From Yersinia entomophaga (GTDB lineage: Bacteria; Pseudomonadota; Gammaproteobacteria; Enterobacterales; Enterobacteriaceae): a stretch of DNA of 64,000 bases. The stretch lies in the NCBI RefSeq assembly GCF_001656035.1, contig NZ_CP010029.1, forward strand, positions 2,367,076-2,431,075, read 5' to 3'. The notes under the pieces are model-generated. The model worked only from the letters and a program-made list of their open reading frames with translations, did no database searches and was not told the origin of the DNA. This document shows, one piece after another, positions 36,964 to 50,741 of this stretch. The translations under genes and the position numbers were made by a program. The number at the start of each line of letters is the position of its first letter. Positions within the stretch are counted from its first letter, which is position 1.

Positions 36964-37872
36964 CTAGCCCTTGCCTTTGACGCTGCCAATAAAGGTTTGA
37001 CGCGCGGAGGTTGAGCCTAGTTTTTCCGCTTCATTCAGCAGTTTCAGCGCTTTATCCACATCGCCCGCTTTTACCGCATCTTTGATCGCCTGATTGAAAT
37101 AGCTTTCGGTATCGTTAAGCATTGGCTCGGTCGGTTTACTCACCGTAGCCGGTGCGGCTGCCACTACGGGCTGAGTATTTCCGACCACGACAGGAGCGGG
37201 CGCGGCTGGCTGAGTGAAACCAATCATAATGTTGCCCATGCTTTGTTCCGCAGTGGCTTTGATTTTCAGCACACCAGTCGGAGCATGGCTGGCGATAGGA
37301 TCGGGAATATTTGGTACTGCGTTACCTACGCCTTGGGCATAGGCTTTGGCCGGATCGAGCAGTTGAGTCGTTTTTGCCAGATCCTGTTTGGTGGTGTACA
37401 CCAGCAGGTAGATTTGTTTTTGGCCTAATGCTGGAGTCAGTTTCAGTACGCCTTCAAGACGATCGAAACTCATGATGCCGGCTTTTTCGTAGGTAAAATA
37501 GCTGGCTGGATAGTAGGCCGCCGGGCGCATTTGTTCGTCCAGCACCACGACGCTTGGAGAGTAGAGTTTATTATCCACCACCTGACTACTCAGCGTGACT
37601 TCCATCGAACCGCGATCGGCTGGCAACGCGAAAGCGGCTACCGCACCTTCAATTTCACCCTGAGAAATATGCGGGCTGGCGTTGGTCAGTTTGATTTCCT
37701 GCGACGCCGGTGGAACTAACGGTTGCCACGGCAAGCTTTGTAAAGTCGATGGACTAATGCTCGGTGCAACCGAAACATTGGCCGGAGAAATAGTAGAAGC
37801 GGCCTGCACTGCCAGCGGCGCAGTCAAACCCAAGGCCAGAGACAAACAGAGTGACAGCAGATTCTTTTTCAT
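36964..37872 (-). CDS. malM: periplasmic protein MalM
   Basis: Periplasmic maltose-regulon protein of unknown biochemical role, 302 residues. It has a signal peptide of about 24 residues (MKKNLLSLCLSLALGLTAPL, cleavage after AVQA). The MalM pattern follows: INPA-like repeats (STISPANVSVAPSISPSTLQSLPWQPLVPP), then a beta-rich domain with YLLVYTTKQDLAKTTQLLDPAKAYAQG near 155-180. A Pro/Ala linker (about 215-245) leads to a C-terminal helical piece (TESYFNQAIKDAVKAGDVDKALKLLNEAEKLG). It is the last gene of the operon, 187 bases from lamB across a terminator-like hairpin, so it may be expressed at a lower level. Confidence 0.93.
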   Translation of the reverse strand: MKKNLLSLCLSLALGLTAPLAVQAASTISPANVSVAPSISPSTLQSLPWQPLVPPASQEIKLTNASPHISQGEIEGAVAAFALPADRGSMEVTLSSQVVDNKLYSPSVVVLDEQMRPAAYYPASYFTYEKAGIMSFDRLEGVLKLTPALGQKQIYLLVYTTKQDLAKTTQLLDPAKAYAQGVGNAVPNIPDPIASHAPTGVLKIKATAEQSMGNIMIGFTQPAAPAPVVVGNTQPVVAAAPATVSKPTEPMLNDTESYFNQAIKDAVKAGDVDKALKLLNEAEKLGSTSARQTFIGSVKGKG

Positions 37873-38013
37873 TGTTATACCCTCATAGATTGAGCGTCAG
37901 CGCTAACTCCGCACGGGCAAGGTCGGCAAAGTTAACCAATCCATAACCCTTTATGTTTCAATCGGCTTTAAGGTGGCGATTTGAAATTTATCGGGTTATC
38001 ACTTGATCTTGCT

Positions 38014-38048
38014 TTAAAAAATCAAACAGCCGCCCCGAAGGACGGCTG
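38014..38048 (-). terminator. hairpin/attenuator between lamB and malM
   Basis: A 9-bp GC-rich stem with a TTCG tetraloop (38027-38035 and 38040-38048) is followed on the minus strand by TTTGATTTTTT. It probably sets the drop in expression from lamB to malM. Confidence 0.8.
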
Positions 38049-38059
38049 CGTCACTGCTG

Positions 38060-40503
<2,444 letters not shown>

Positions 40504-40511
<8 letters not shown>

Positions 40512-41511
40512 GCGTTACTCCTTTGCTTGCGCAAACAACTTTTTCATGTGAATCCGATTGAAGAAAAATGGCGGAAGCAAAACCCGGCATAACCCAGCGA
40601 TGACTCCCAGCACTCTGATGACTTTCTCTCTGCGCGCCGTGCCGCCATGCCACTGGCAAGGTTGCCTCGGACGGCGTCGCCGTCTGAGTATAAGGCTGCA
40701 AATTGATCAGCGCTTCAACACATTGATCTTGCTGGGTAATAAATAATCTGATTACGCCGTTCTGCTGGCTGATTTCAGCCAGTTGCCCTTGTTGAATCAC
40801 CGGCTGACGGCGTAGAGCCAACAACGTTTGGCAAAAGCGCAGGGTGGAATCAGGATCCTGCTGCTGGCGGCTGATGGCCATAGCGCGATGTTCAATAGCC
40901 ACACGCTGATACCAATGAATCTCTCCGGACGTAGCCTGCTCTGGCGCTTCGTGCCACGGCATCGGCGTCTGCGCACCTTGTGGTTCCTGTAGCGAAGCGG
41001 CGTGAGGCAAGCCCAGCTCTTCCCCTTGGTACAGCGCTATAGGCGCGGGCAATAGCGCCAGCAAGGTCAGAAAAGCGTCTGCGGAGCGAAGATCGCCCTG
41101 CCCCCAGTTGCTCACTACCCGTGGCCGCTCGGCGTCGCCGGTGCTCCACACGGACTGAGAAAGCGTGGCCCGACGCTCGGCTAATACCGACACCAGTTTT
41201 TCCGAACTGAACGGCACCACCTGCTGAGCCAAGGCACCTTGCAATAGCGGTTGCTGTAACGCCTCGGAGCCTGCGTTGCTCTGTGGGTTAATCCACACCG
41301 CCAGGCCTTGTTCGGCTAACCGCCGAGCCGTCTGCTCGCAGGGTTGCATATCCTGTGGCACAACCAGCCCATCAATCGATAAGGCGTTCAGATAAGTCAG
41401 TGCTCTCAACAGGCCGCGATAATCCCCCATGCCGTCGCCGTTTCCGTCACGGAAACTGATCGGGTGAACCCGATACAACGTAGGATGAGGAACGGCACGC
41501 GCTGGCAACAT
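40504..41511 (-). CDS. shortened GH13 (alpha-amylase family) protein lacking the catalytic core
   Basis: 335 residues that align with the two ends of an alpha-glucosidase-type GH13 enzyme (normally about 550). Residues 11-56 copy the first barrel strands ([22 protein letters not shown]), with the calcium-type NGDG loop. The stretch from 120 covers the late barrel ([23 protein letters not shown] at 161-170, QTPMPW) and the C-terminal beta domain ([14 protein letters not shown]). Roughly 180-200 residues between barrel strands 2 and 7 are absent, and with them the catalytic nucleophile Asp and acid Glu. The third carboxylate region NHDxPR is here GDAERPR. The frame is intact and it sits between the mal promoter and malK, so it is likely translated, but activity is not expected. 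Role unknown. Confidence 0.8.
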
Positions 41512-41603
41512 AGTCCTGGCCCTGCAAACTGTGGTTAAAATTGATGCTGCTGATACTGCGGGAATGCCGCAATTTGGTAATCATCCGTAACAAAGTTTTT
41601 CAT

Positions 41604-41613
41604 GGGGGAGGAG
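41604..41613 (+). promoter_or_regulatory. MalT box
   Basis: GGGGGAGGAG, matching the MalT consensus GGGGA(T/G)GAGG in its core. It forms a close pair with the next box. Confidence 0.65.
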
Positions 41614-41615
41614 AT

Positions 41616-41626
41616 GGGAGGATGAG
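41616..41626 (+). promoter_or_regulatory. MalT box
   Basis: GGGAGGATGAG, 3 bases after the previous box in the same orientation. Confidence 0.6.
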
Positions 41627-41732
41627 AGAGGTAAGGGGGTAAGCGAAAGTTCCCACCGAAAGACAAATTCGTGATCCTGCTTACAAATTTCGACCGGTAT
41701 TTTTGTGGCTAACCCCACAGAATAGGCAGCAG

Positions 41733-41748
41733 TGTTAACTGGGTCACA
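41733..41748. promoter_or_regulatory. CRP (cAMP receptor protein) site
   Basis: TGTTAACTGGGTCACA matches TGTGA-N6-TCACA with one mismatch. Confidence 0.7.
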
Positions 41749-41771
41749 ATAACCTTGTCGGGGGCGTAGAC

Positions 41772-41785
41772 GGGGGGAGGATGAG
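41772..41785 (+). promoter_or_regulatory. MalT box near malE
   Basis: GGGGGGAGGATGAG, the strongest match in the region, about 165 bases upstream of the malE start. Confidence 0.7.
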
Positions 41786-41949
41786 ACTGTGTCCGGTTGT
41801 GACCCAATATGACAGCGTACTAAATTGCAGCGCACCCACATTATGACGCTGTCGCTGCCACCTCGCACTGTGACTCACAGCTACCCGATAAGCGGCTATT
41901 GATTCACACGAAAGTCGGTGCCCACAAAATTGGATAAAAGGATTGGATT

Positions 41950-43161
41950 ATGACTCACAGTTTCATGAAGTCCGGCGTTGGTAAGACCGCTCGAGTCCTG
42001 GCGCTTTCCGCGCTGACCACGCTGGTACTTTCCTCTTCCGCTTTTGCCAAGATTGAAGAAGGTAAGCTGGTTATCTGGATCAATGGCGATAAAGGCTATA
42101 ACGGTCTGGCAGAAGTGGGTAAAAAATTCGAGAAAGATACCGGTATTAAAGTCACCATCGAACATCCCGATAAACTGGAAGAGAAATTCCCGCAGGTTGC
42201 GGCCACCGGCGACGGCCCTGACATTATCTTCTGGGCTCACGACCGTTTCGGCGGCTACGCGCAATCCGGCCTGCTGGCCGAAGTCCATCCATCCAAAGCC
42301 TTCCAGGACAAACTGTTCCCATTCACCTGGGACGCGGTGCGTTTCAACGGTAAGCTGATCGCCTACCCAATCGCGGTGGAAGCGCTATCGCTGATTTATA
42401 ACAAAGACATTATTAAAGACGCGCCAAAAACCTGGGAAGAAATCCCAGCGCTGGATAAAGAACTGCGGGCCAAAGGCAAAAGCGCCATCATGTGGAACCT
42501 GCAAGAACCCTACTTCACTTGGCCGGTTATTGCCGCTGACGGCGGTTATGCCTTCAAGTTTGAAAACGGCATCTATAACGTGAAAGACGTCGGTGTTAAC
42601 AATGCCGGAGCCAAAGCTGGCCTGCAATTCATCGTCGATTTGGTGAAAAACAAGCATATCAATGCCGATACTGACTATTCCATCGCTGAAGCCGCCTTTA
42701 ACAAAGGCCAAACCGCGATGACCATCAACGGCCCGTGGGCGTGGTCAAATATCGACAAGAGTAAAATCAACTACGGCGTCACGCTATTGCCGACTTTCCA
42801 CGGCCAGCCGTCTAAACCTTTCGTCGGAGTATTAAGTGCCGGTATCAACGCCGCCAGCCCGAATAAAGAGTTAGCCACTGAATTCCTGGAAAACTACCTG
42901 TTGACCGACCAAGGCCTGGCTGAAGTAAATAAAGACAAGCCGCTGGGCGCCGTGGCGCTGAAATCCTTCCAAGAGCAGTTGGCGAAAGATCCGAAGATTG
43001 CCGCCACCATGGATAACGCCACCAAAGGCGAAATCATGCCGAATATCCCGCAGATGAGCGCATTCTGGTACGCCACGCGCAGCGCGGTATTGAACGCAAT
43101 CAATGGTCGACAAACTGTAGAAGCCGCATTGAACGATGCCGCGACTCGTATTACCAAGTAA
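41950..43161 (+). CDS. malE: maltose-binding periplasmic protein MalE
   Basis: High-affinity periplasmic receptor for maltose and maltodextrins and the substrate donor of the MalFGK2 importer. 403 residues with a 33-residue signal peptide (hydrophobic [12 protein letters not shown], cleavage after SAFA). The mature chain begins [20 protein letters not shown] as in E. coli. It has the ligand aromatics ([25 protein letters not shown] near 90, [22 protein letters not shown] near 185, and [18 protein letters not shown] near the end). It is the first gene of the rightward malEFG operon, preceded by AAAGGA. A stem-loop follows the stop. Confidence 0.97.
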   Translation: MTHSFMKSGVGKTARVLALSALTTLVLSSSAFAKIEEGKLVIWINGDKGYNGLAEVGKKFEKDTGIKVTIEHPDKLEEKFPQVAATGDGPDIIFWAHDRFGGYAQSGLLAEVHPSKAFQDKLFPFTWDAVRFNGKLIAYPIAVEALSLIYNKDIIKDAPKTWEEIPALDKELRAKGKSAIMWNLQEPYFTWPVIAADGGYAFKFENGIYNVKDVGVNNAGAKAGLQFIVDLVKNKHINADTDYSIAEAAFNKGQTAMTINGPWAWSNIDKSKINYGVTLLPTFHGQPSKPFVGVLSAGINAASPNKELATEFLENYLLTDQGLAEVNKDKPLGAVALKSFQEQLAKDPKIAATMDNATKGEIMPNIPQMSAFWYATRSAVLNAINGRQTVEAALNDAATRITK

Positions 43162-43179
43162 CGGCTCTGCTCGTTAAAG

Positions 43180-43198
43180 GGGCACGGATTCCGTGCCC
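43180..43198 (+). other. malE-malF intergenic stem-loop
   Basis: A perfect 8-bp stem GGGCACGG / CCGTGCCC with loop ATT in the 112-base gap. In E. coli, REP elements here stabilise malE mRNA so the binding protein is made in excess; this hairpin may do the same. No long U-run follows. Confidence 0.65.
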
Positions 43199-43273
43199 TG
43201 ATAAATTCTTCACGTCAGATCGCAGTGCTGTAGTCGCTACAGAATGGCCAAATAGTCACAAAAGGGACCCGTT

Positions 43274-44851
43274 ATGCAGTTATCCCAAACCGAAAGTTAT
43301 GGACGCAAAAAGAAAGTCGCCTGGTGGCAGAGTGATGCGCTGAAGTGGCTGGCTATTGGCCTTATCAGCCTGTTTACCTGCTATCTGATCATATTAATGT
43401 ATGCGCAAGGTGAATATCTTTTTGCCATAGTGACGCTGATTCTGGTTAGCCTTGGGCTGTACGTGTTTGCCAACCGTCGCGCCTATGCCTGGCGCTATGT
43501 TTACCCCGGCGTGGCCGGTATGGGGCTATTCGTCCTGTTCCCGCTGATTTGTACCATCGCCATCGCCTTTACCAACTACAGCAGCACCAACCAGTTAACC
43601 TTTGAGCGGGCGCAATCCGTATTGATGGATCGTCAGTTCCAGACCGGAAAAACCTACGGCTTCGGCCTCTATCCTGCGGGCAATCAATGGCGTTTACAGC
43701 TCACCACGCCGGATAGCGATCAACTTTTGATATCTGAGCCTTTCAGCCTCGATGGGCTGAGCGAGCAGCGAGTTAACGTCGCTCCGGCCAACACTGAAGC
43801 ACAGGGTGAACGCGCCTCTTTGCGAGTGATTACTCAAAACCGTCAGGCGCTAAACCAATTGGTCGCGGTATTGCCTGATGGCGGCGAACTGCGCATGAGT
43901 TCACTGCGCCAATTTGCCGGAACCAGCCCGCTGTATGCGCTTGGTGCAGACGGCAGGGAGCTGATTAATAAGCAAACAGGCGTTATTTATCGGCCCAATA
44001 TTGCAGAAGGCTTTTATCAGGCCGTCAACGCCGATGGACAGTGGGAAAATGAAAAACTCAGCCCCGGCTTTACCGTCACTATTGGCTGGAAAAACTTCCT
44101 GCGCGTGCTGCACGATGAAGGCATCCAAAAACCGTTTATCTCAATCTTTGTCTGGACCATTATTTTCTCGGTTCTGAGCGTGACCTTTACTGTCGCCGTG
44201 GGCATGGTGCTGGCGTGCGCAGTACAATGGGACGCATTGAAAGGCAAAGCTATTTACCGAGTGATGCTGATTCTGCCCTATGCGGTGCCGTCCTTTATCT
44301 CCATTTTGATTTTCAAAGGGTTATTCAACCAAAGCTTCGGTGAAATTAACCTGATGCTGAGCCACCTGTTTGGTATCAAACCGGCGTGGTTTAACGATCC
44401 TCTGACCGCCAAGAGCATGATTTTAATCGTCAATACCTGGCTGGGTTATCCCTACATGATGATTCTGTGCATGGGATTATTGAAAGCCATCCCTGACGAT
44501 TTATACGAGGCTTCCGCAATGGACGGTGCCGGGCCGTGGCAGAACTTCACCAAAATCACCTTCCCGCTGCTGATCAAACCGCTCACGCCGCTGATGATCG
44601 CCAGTTTTGCCTTTAACTTTAACAATTTCGTATTGATTCAGTTATTGACTAACGGCGGCCCGGATATGATCGGCACCACAACGCCGGCAGGGTACACCGA
44701 CTTGCTGGTCAACTACACCTACCGAATCGCTTTTGAAGGCGGCGGCGGGCAGGACTTCGGCCTCGCGGCGGCAATTGCCACCCTGATTTTCATATTGGTA
44801 GGCGCGTTAGCGATACTGAATCTGAAAGCCAGCAAAATGAATTTTGATTAA
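43274..44851 (+). CDS. malF: maltose ABC transporter permease MalF
   Basis: Inner-membrane permease of the MalFGK2 importer, 525 residues (E. coli 514). Eight membrane helices. The large periplasmic P2 loop (about 105-275), which contacts MalE, contains [25 protein letters not shown]. The cytoplasmic EAA loop that docks MalK is [22 protein letters not shown] near 415-436. The start is the ATG at 43274 after AAAGGGA. The malG start lies 13 bases past its stop. Confidence 0.96.
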   Translation: MQLSQTESYGRKKKVAWWQSDALKWLAIGLISLFTCYLIILMYAQGEYLFAIVTLILVSLGLYVFANRRAYAWRYVYPGVAGMGLFVLFPLICTIAIAFTNYSSTNQLTFERAQSVLMDRQFQTGKTYGFGLYPAGNQWRLQLTTPDSDQLLISEPFSLDGLSEQRVNVAPANTEAQGERASLRVITQNRQALNQLVAVLPDGGELRMSSLRQFAGTSPLYALGADGRELINKQTGVIYRPNIAEGFYQAVNADGQWENEKLSPGFTVTIGWKNFLRVLHDEGIQKPFISIFVWTIIFSVLSVTFTVAVGMVLACAVQWDALKGKAIYRVMLILPYAVPSFISILIFKGLFNQSFGEINLMLSHLFGIKPAWFNDPLTAKSMILIVNTWLGYPYMMILCMGLLKAIPDDLYEASAMDGAGPWQNFTKITFPLLIKPLTPLMIASFAFNFNNFVLIQLLTNGGPDMIGTTTPAGYTDLLVNYTYRIAFEGGGGQDFGLAAAIATLIFILVGALAILNLKASKMNFD

Positions 44852-44864
44852 GGAGGAGAGGCAG

Positions 44865-45755
44865 ATGGCCATGGTTCAACCTAAATCCCAGCGTTTGCGT
44901 CTATTGGGTACCCATTTTCTGATGCTCTGCTTTATCGCGCTGATTATGTTCCCGTTATTGATGGTTATTGCCATTTCACTGCGACCCGGCAACTTTGCTA
45001 CCGGTAGCCTGATTCCAGACCAGATTTCCTGGGAGCACTGGAAGCTGGCATTGGGGATGAGCGTGACTCACGCCGATGGCAGCGTGACGCCGCCGCCGTT
45101 CCCCGTGATGCTGTGGTTGTGGAACTCGATTAAGATCGCGGTGATTACCGCCGCCGGTATTGTCACCCTTTCCACCACCTGCGCCTATGCCTTTGCGCGT
45201 ATGCGTTTCAAAGGAAAAAGTAGCCTATTGAAAGGAATGCTGATTTTTCAGATGTTCCCTGCAGTGTTGTCACTGGTAGCGCTGTATGCGTTGTTTGACC
45301 GACTCGGCCAATATTTACCGTTTATTGGGCTGAATACCCACGGCGGCGTGATTTTCGCCTACATGGGCGGTATCGCGCTGCACGTTTGGACCATTAAAGG
45401 CTATTTTGAAACTATCGATAACTCGCTGGAAGAAGCAGCCGCGCTGGATGGTGCGACGCCCTGGCAAGCATTCCGATTGGTGCTGTTGCCGCTGTCGGTA
45501 CCGATTCTGGCGGTGGTGTTTATCCTGTCGTTTATTGCCGCCATTACCGAAGTACCGGTGGCCTCTCTATTGCTGCGAGATGTGAACAGTTACACGCTGG
45601 CGGTCGGTATGCAGCAATACCTCAATCCACAAAACTACTTGTGGGGTGACTTCGCCGCGGCGGCAGTCCTGTCGGCCATTCCAATTACCGCGGTGTTCCT
45701 ACTGGCACAGCGCTGGCTGGTGGGCGGATTAACCGCTGGCGGGGTGAAAGGTTAG
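44865..45755 (+). CDS. malG: maltose ABC transporter permease MalG
   Basis: Second inner-membrane permease of MalFGK2, 296 residues (E. coli 296). Six helices. The EAA loop [23 protein letters not shown] near 189-211 contacts MalK. It starts [23 protein letters not shown]. Seven codons upstream an in-frame start overlaps malF, but the ATG at 44865 has the excellent GGAGGAGAG site and is chosen. Last gene of the operon, followed by a strong terminator. Confidence 0.96.
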   Translation: MAMVQPKSQRLRLLGTHFLMLCFIALIMFPLLMVIAISLRPGNFATGSLIPDQISWEHWKLALGMSVTHADGSVTPPPFPVMLWLWNSIKIAVITAAGIVTLSTTCAYAFARMRFKGKSSLLKGMLIFQMFPAVLSLVALYALFDRLGQYLPFIGLNTHGGVIFAYMGGIALHVWTIKGYFETIDNSLEEAAALDGATPWQAFRLVLLPLSVPILAVVFILSFIAAITEVPVASLLLRDVNSYTLAVGMQQYLNPQNYLWGDFAAAAVLSAIPITAVFLLAQRWLVGGLTAGGVKG

Positions 45756-45863
45756 TCAGAATCGTTTTGCTGGTACAGGTGTCTGTGTCGGGTGACTGCA
45801 CCAGTTGGTTACAAAGCATGCCACTGCTTACTTTGCTGTAATTTACCCTGGTACTGTGTCTTT

Positions 45864-45892
45864 ATGGCGGCCTATATGGCCGCCATTTTTTA
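45864..45892 (+). terminator. rho-independent terminator of malEFG
   Basis: A perfect 9-bp stem ATGGCGGCC / GGCCGCCAT, loop TATAT, followed by TTTTTATG on the plus strand. On the minus strand there is no U-run, so psiE is not ended here. Confidence 0.92.
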
Positions 45893-45905
45893 TGCCTATT
45901 ATTGT

Positions 45906-46313
45906 TTACTCGCGTTTTAGTCGCTCGGTATTGGCCAGATATAACGTCACCACCAGCAGCAGAATCGACGCCGAATACACCAGCGTATCAATAGGGTTCT
46001 CGTGATCGACAATAATCAGCCGGATAATGGCAGTTATTCCGATATAGATAAAATAGCGTAGAGGGAAGTGATAACCTGACTCAAAGTACTTCACTATCAA
46101 TGCGATAAACTCGAAGTACAGGAAGTAGATCACTATTCCTTCGATCAACTTATAGGATGAGGTTTCCTGATTATTGGTAAACAAAACCTGCCCAAGATGA
46201 AACGTCTCTTTAATCAGAAAGACCACCAAAATAGCGGCCAACGCGATCAAGCCAACGTTTAATAAACGCTGTAGATTTTTAGCTACCCATTGAGAACGCG
46301 AATTTTTCGCCAT
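45906..46313 (-). CDS. psiE: phosphate-starvation-inducible protein PsiE
   Basis: Inner-membrane protein of 135 residues with four hydrophobic helices ([75 protein letters not shown]). PsiE family signatures such as [31 protein letters not shown] are present. In E. coli it is induced by phosphate limitation (PhoB) and repressed by cAMP-CRP. The role is unknown. Position after malG is shared with E. coli. Confidence 0.92.
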   Translation of the reverse strand: MAKNSRSQWVAKNLQRLLNVGLIALAAILVVFLIKETFHLGQVLFTNNQETSSYKLIEGIVIYFLYFEFIALIVKYFESGYHFPLRYFIYIGITAIIRLIIVDHENPIDTLVYSASILLLVVTLYLANTERLKRE

Positions 46314-46376
46314 AGATACACCCAGAGAAAGAGGGGGAAACAGTCTGAGGCTAACACAAGGCCAAGCCTCAGACCG

Positions 46377-46410
46377 AAAAAAGGCCCCTTACATCAGTAA
46401 GAGGCCAATA
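46377..46410 (-). terminator. rho-independent terminator of pgi
   Basis: A 10-bp stem GGCCCCTTAC / GTAAGAGGCC with one C-A mismatch (46383-46392 and 46397-46406, loop ATCA) is followed on the minus strand by TTTTTT. Confidence 0.88.
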
Positions 46411-46444
46411 ATAAGCACGGATCAAAGAGCTTTAGCTCTCTAGC

Positions 46445-48103
<1,659 letters not shown>

Positions 48104-48339
48104 CTAGGCTTAAGGATAATGAAACGAATGCGTTAATTGTATCCTGTTAACCTGTGATTGAGATCTCTTTTCTTGCGATAGGTAATAACTCTCGATCAGA
48201 AAAGATCCCCATTCCCTTTTTAAGGGCAAAATTCCTATACTTCAGGATAACAACCTGTTACTGAGGTTGTGTAACTGTCACAGGTATGTGGCAGATTAAA
48301 ACATACCCACTTTTGCTTAAGATTAAAAAGGTTGTCGCT

Positions 48340-50142
48340 ATGGAATTATCTCCCCCGCTAATGTTGGTGGTGATTGGTCTGAGTTCATTATTGGCGCAGT
48401 GGGTCGCCTGGTTATTACGCTTACCGGCGATTCTTCCGCTGTTATTGATGGGTATTGTACTTGGCCCGCTGGTGCACTGGGTGCAGCCCGATTTGCTGTT
48501 TGGCGATTTGCTGTTCCCGCTTGTTTCCCTGTCCGTTGCCATCATTTTATTTGAAGGCGCGTTAACTCTGCGAGTGGAAGAGATTCGCGGTTTGGGCGGC
48601 GTGGTACGCAATCTGGTTACCGTGGGAATGTTGGTGACATTTTCGGTTATCAGCGTGGCCTGTTGGTGGCTACTGAATTTCCCTCCAGAATTGGCCGCGC
48701 TAATCGGAGCCGTCACAGTGGTGACCGGCCCGACGGTTATTGCTCCGTTAATGCGAGTGGTGCGCCCAAAATCTACGATTAATCAGGTGCTACGCTGGGA
48801 AGGGATTGTCATCGATCCGGTTGGGGCGATATTCACTCTGCTGGTTTTTGAATTTATTGTCCTGAAACAGAATGCAGAATCTTACACTCACCTGTTCTGG
48901 ACGCTGGGTATTACCGCCGCGGTGGGTTTGATCGCCGGCGCGCTATTTGGCTATTTATTAGGATTGGCGCTGCGCCGCGTCTGGCTACCTCGCTATTTGC
49001 AAAACCTGGCGGTACTGGCAATTATGTTGGCCGCGTTTGGTATTTCTAACGCCATTGCCGATGAGTCCGGCCTGCTTACCGTCACGGTAATGGGCATCTG
49101 GCTGGCAAATATGCGCGATGTCGATACCAGCGATATTCTGGCTTTCAAGGAAGAATTATCTGCGATTCTGATTTCCGCTCTGTTTATTATTCTGGCGGCG
49201 CGGTTGGATATTCATGCTCTATGGAACATGGGTTGGCCGCTACTGATTTTACTGGCGGTAGTGCAGTTTATTGCCCGTCCGCTGTGTATCGCCGTTTCGA
49301 CCTGGCGATCCAGTCTCCATTGGCGCGATCGTCTGCTGTTGTGCTGGATCGCTCCGCGAGGTATTGTCGCGGCGGCGGTCAGCTCATTATTTGCCCTAAC
49401 TTTACAGCGTAATGGCTACGAAGGAGCGGATAAGCTGGTTACGGTGGTTTTTGCGATTATTATCGGCACCGTCGTGCTGCAAAGCCTGACCAGCGGAATG
49501 ATGGCGCGCTGGCTGAGGGTTCAGCAGCAGAAGCCGCGCGGCGTACTGATTGTCGGGGCCAATAGCGTGGCGCGCATGCTGGCGCAGGCGTTGCTTAAAC
49601 TGAATATTCCAGTGCTGGTCACGGATAGCAGTTGGGAATATTACCGCCTGGCGCGTATGGAAGGCATTCCGGCCTATTATGGTCACGCTTACTCAGAACA
49701 TGCTGAAAACTATCTCGATCTGAGCGAAACCGCGCAGGTTTTGGCGCTATCTCCCAATCGCCACCAGAATGCGCTAGCGGTGTACCATTTTGGCCATATC
49801 TTTGGCGATAGCCATGTGTTCGCCATTCGTTCCGGCACGCTACAAAAAGGGCGAACCAATGCGGAAAGTAGCCGATTCCGCCGCCACGAAGTGCTGTTCG
49901 CGCCAGAAGCCACTTATGGCCGCTTAAGCAGCCAGATTGCCAAAGGTGCCACCATCAAAGCGACCAAACTCAGTGAAAACTTTGGCTGGCTGGAATATCT
50001 GGAGAAACATCAGGGCATTATTCCACTATTTTATCAGCGGGAAGACGGCACTTTGCAGCCAATTAGTGCCGGCGTGGCTCCCGCTGTGCCCTGCACTTTG
50101 ATAGCCTTGGTACAGGACGATAATTCATCGGCAAGCCGCTGA
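48340..50142 (+). CDS. CPA1-type Na+/H+ antiporter with Rossmann-like C-terminal domain
   Basis: Inner-membrane cation/proton antiporter of 600 residues, second of two in the window. About 12 helices (1-390) with the CPA1 signatures ILLPAILPLLLMG, ILFEGALTLRVEEIRG near 80, GAVTVVTGPTVIAPLM near 130 and RWEGIVIDPVGAI near 158, containing the functional acids. WIAPRGIVAAAVSSL near 345 follows. The cytosolic tail (about 400-600) has RGVLIVGANSVARMLAQALL, a TrkA-N-like nucleotide fold that may gate it. The glycine pattern is degenerate (GANSVA). The start ATG 48340 follows AAAAGG; a frame from 48286 is 18 codons longer. Not an E. coli YjcE orthologue; no symbol given. Confidence 0.85.
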   Translation: MELSPPLMLVVIGLSSLLAQWVAWLLRLPAILPLLLMGIVLGPLVHWVQPDLLFGDLLFPLVSLSVAIILFEGALTLRVEEIRGLGGVVRNLVTVGMLVTFSVISVACWWLLNFPPELAALIGAVTVVTGPTVIAPLMRVVRPKSTINQVLRWEGIVIDPVGAIFTLLVFEFIVLKQNAESYTHLFWTLGITAAVGLIAGALFGYLLGLALRRVWLPRYLQNLAVLAIMLAAFGISNAIADESGLLTVTVMGIWLANMRDVDTSDILAFKEELSAILISALFIILAARLDIHALWNMGWPLLILLAVVQFIARPLCIAVSTWRSSLHWRDRLLLCWIAPRGIVAAAVSSLFALTLQRNGYEGADKLVTVVFAIIIGTVVLQSLTSGMMARWLRVQQQKPRGVLIVGANSVARMLAQALLKLNIPVLVTDSSWEYYRLARMEGIPAYYGHAYSEHAENYLDLSETAQVLALSPNRHQNALAVYHFGHIFGDSHVFAIRSGTLQKGRTNAESSRFRRHEVLFAPEATYGRLSSQIAKGATIKATKLSENFGWLEYLEKHQGIIPLFYQREDGTLQPISAGVAPAVPCTLIALVQDDNSSASR

Positions 50143-50167
50143 TTACCCAAGAAATCACTTCAACCAG

Positions 50168-50195
50168 AGGGAAGGCCAGGCGTCTTCCCTTTTTA
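50168..50195 (+). terminator. rho-independent terminator of the CPA1 antiporter
   Basis: A perfect 7-bp stem AGGGAAG / CTTCCCT followed by TTTTATTA. Confidence 0.88.
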
Positions 50196-50407
50196 TTATA
50201 AAATTGACGAATAAGCGCTCGGTCAGAAAAAATTTTTATTGTTAACAATTGGTGACATCGTTGGAAAAACCGCTATTTTGCAGATAATCCCAATACATTG
50301 CCCTCGCCACGCCACAGATTCCCCCACTAGGCTGAAAACCGGCAGTATGAAGGTGAAAAAACCTCATTGTGCCGCCGTTGACAGCGGCCCGAGAACCCGT
50401 TATTCCT
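50196..50407. promoter_or_regulatory. region preceding the lysine riboswitch (lysC promoter zone)
   Basis: 212 bases with an AT-rich start (TTTTTATTGTTAACAATTGG near 50235) and a G/C-rich stretch. It should contain the lysC promoter; I did not fix its -35/-10. Confidence 0.5.
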
Positions 50408-50630
50408 AAACACCTACTTACGCAGCATTGCGTAAGCCAGAAGAGGTGCGTCGCCCAGGTAGAGTGTCGGAGGAGCCGTAATCCGCTGAAGACATTTGAG
50501 GGGGAGCGACGCCGAGACGTGATGACTTCGGCTATCACCACGTCGACTACAGGGGCTGAATCCCCTGGGTTGTCACCGGAAACCGTTCATTTAGAATGGT
50601 TAGCAAGGTGGAGCGCTTCTGGGTGTACCC
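50408..50630 (+). ncRNA. lysine riboswitch (L box) of lysC
   Basis: Conserved lysine-aptamer blocks in order: GCCAGAAGAGGTGCG (50437-50451), TGTCGGAGGAGCCG, GAGGGGGAGCGACGCCGAGA, CGGCTATCAC, the hallmark ACAGGGGCTGAATCCCCTGG (50550-50569), TTGTCACCGG and the terminal CGCTTCTGGGTG. The order and sequence match the E. coli lysC leader. Lysine binding should sequester the lysC start region and reduce translation. Confidence 0.96.
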
Positions 50631-50741
50631 TAGCGTAACTCTTATGCTTGTGCCCCCTGTCTCCCGCTCTTCCCTTGTGCCAAGGCTTATGTATTTAGAT
50701 GACCACCCTGCGCGGTGCATCCCTGACACGAGGTTTTTTAG
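50631..50741 (+). promoter_or_regulatory. expression platform of the lysine riboswitch
   Basis: Holds the CTCCCGCTCTTCCCTTGTGC segment (50661-50680) and CCCTGACACGAGG before the start codon, both conserved with E. coli lysC. GAGG, 9 bases before the ATG, is the ribosome site that lysine-bound pairing should hide. Confidence 0.85.

Larger units (their letters stand above)
41512..41949. promoter_or_regulatory. divergent malK / malE control region
   Basis: 438 bases. It contains at least three G-rich MalT-type boxes and a CRP-like palindrome (separate entries), with further TGTGAC motifs near 41798 and 41870. This is the equivalent of the E. coli malEp-malKp region, where MalT and CRP cooperate. 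Confidence 0.85.

Noticed and set aside
41798..41814. Second CRP site starting TGTGACCCAAT
   Set aside because: The right half does not match TCACA.
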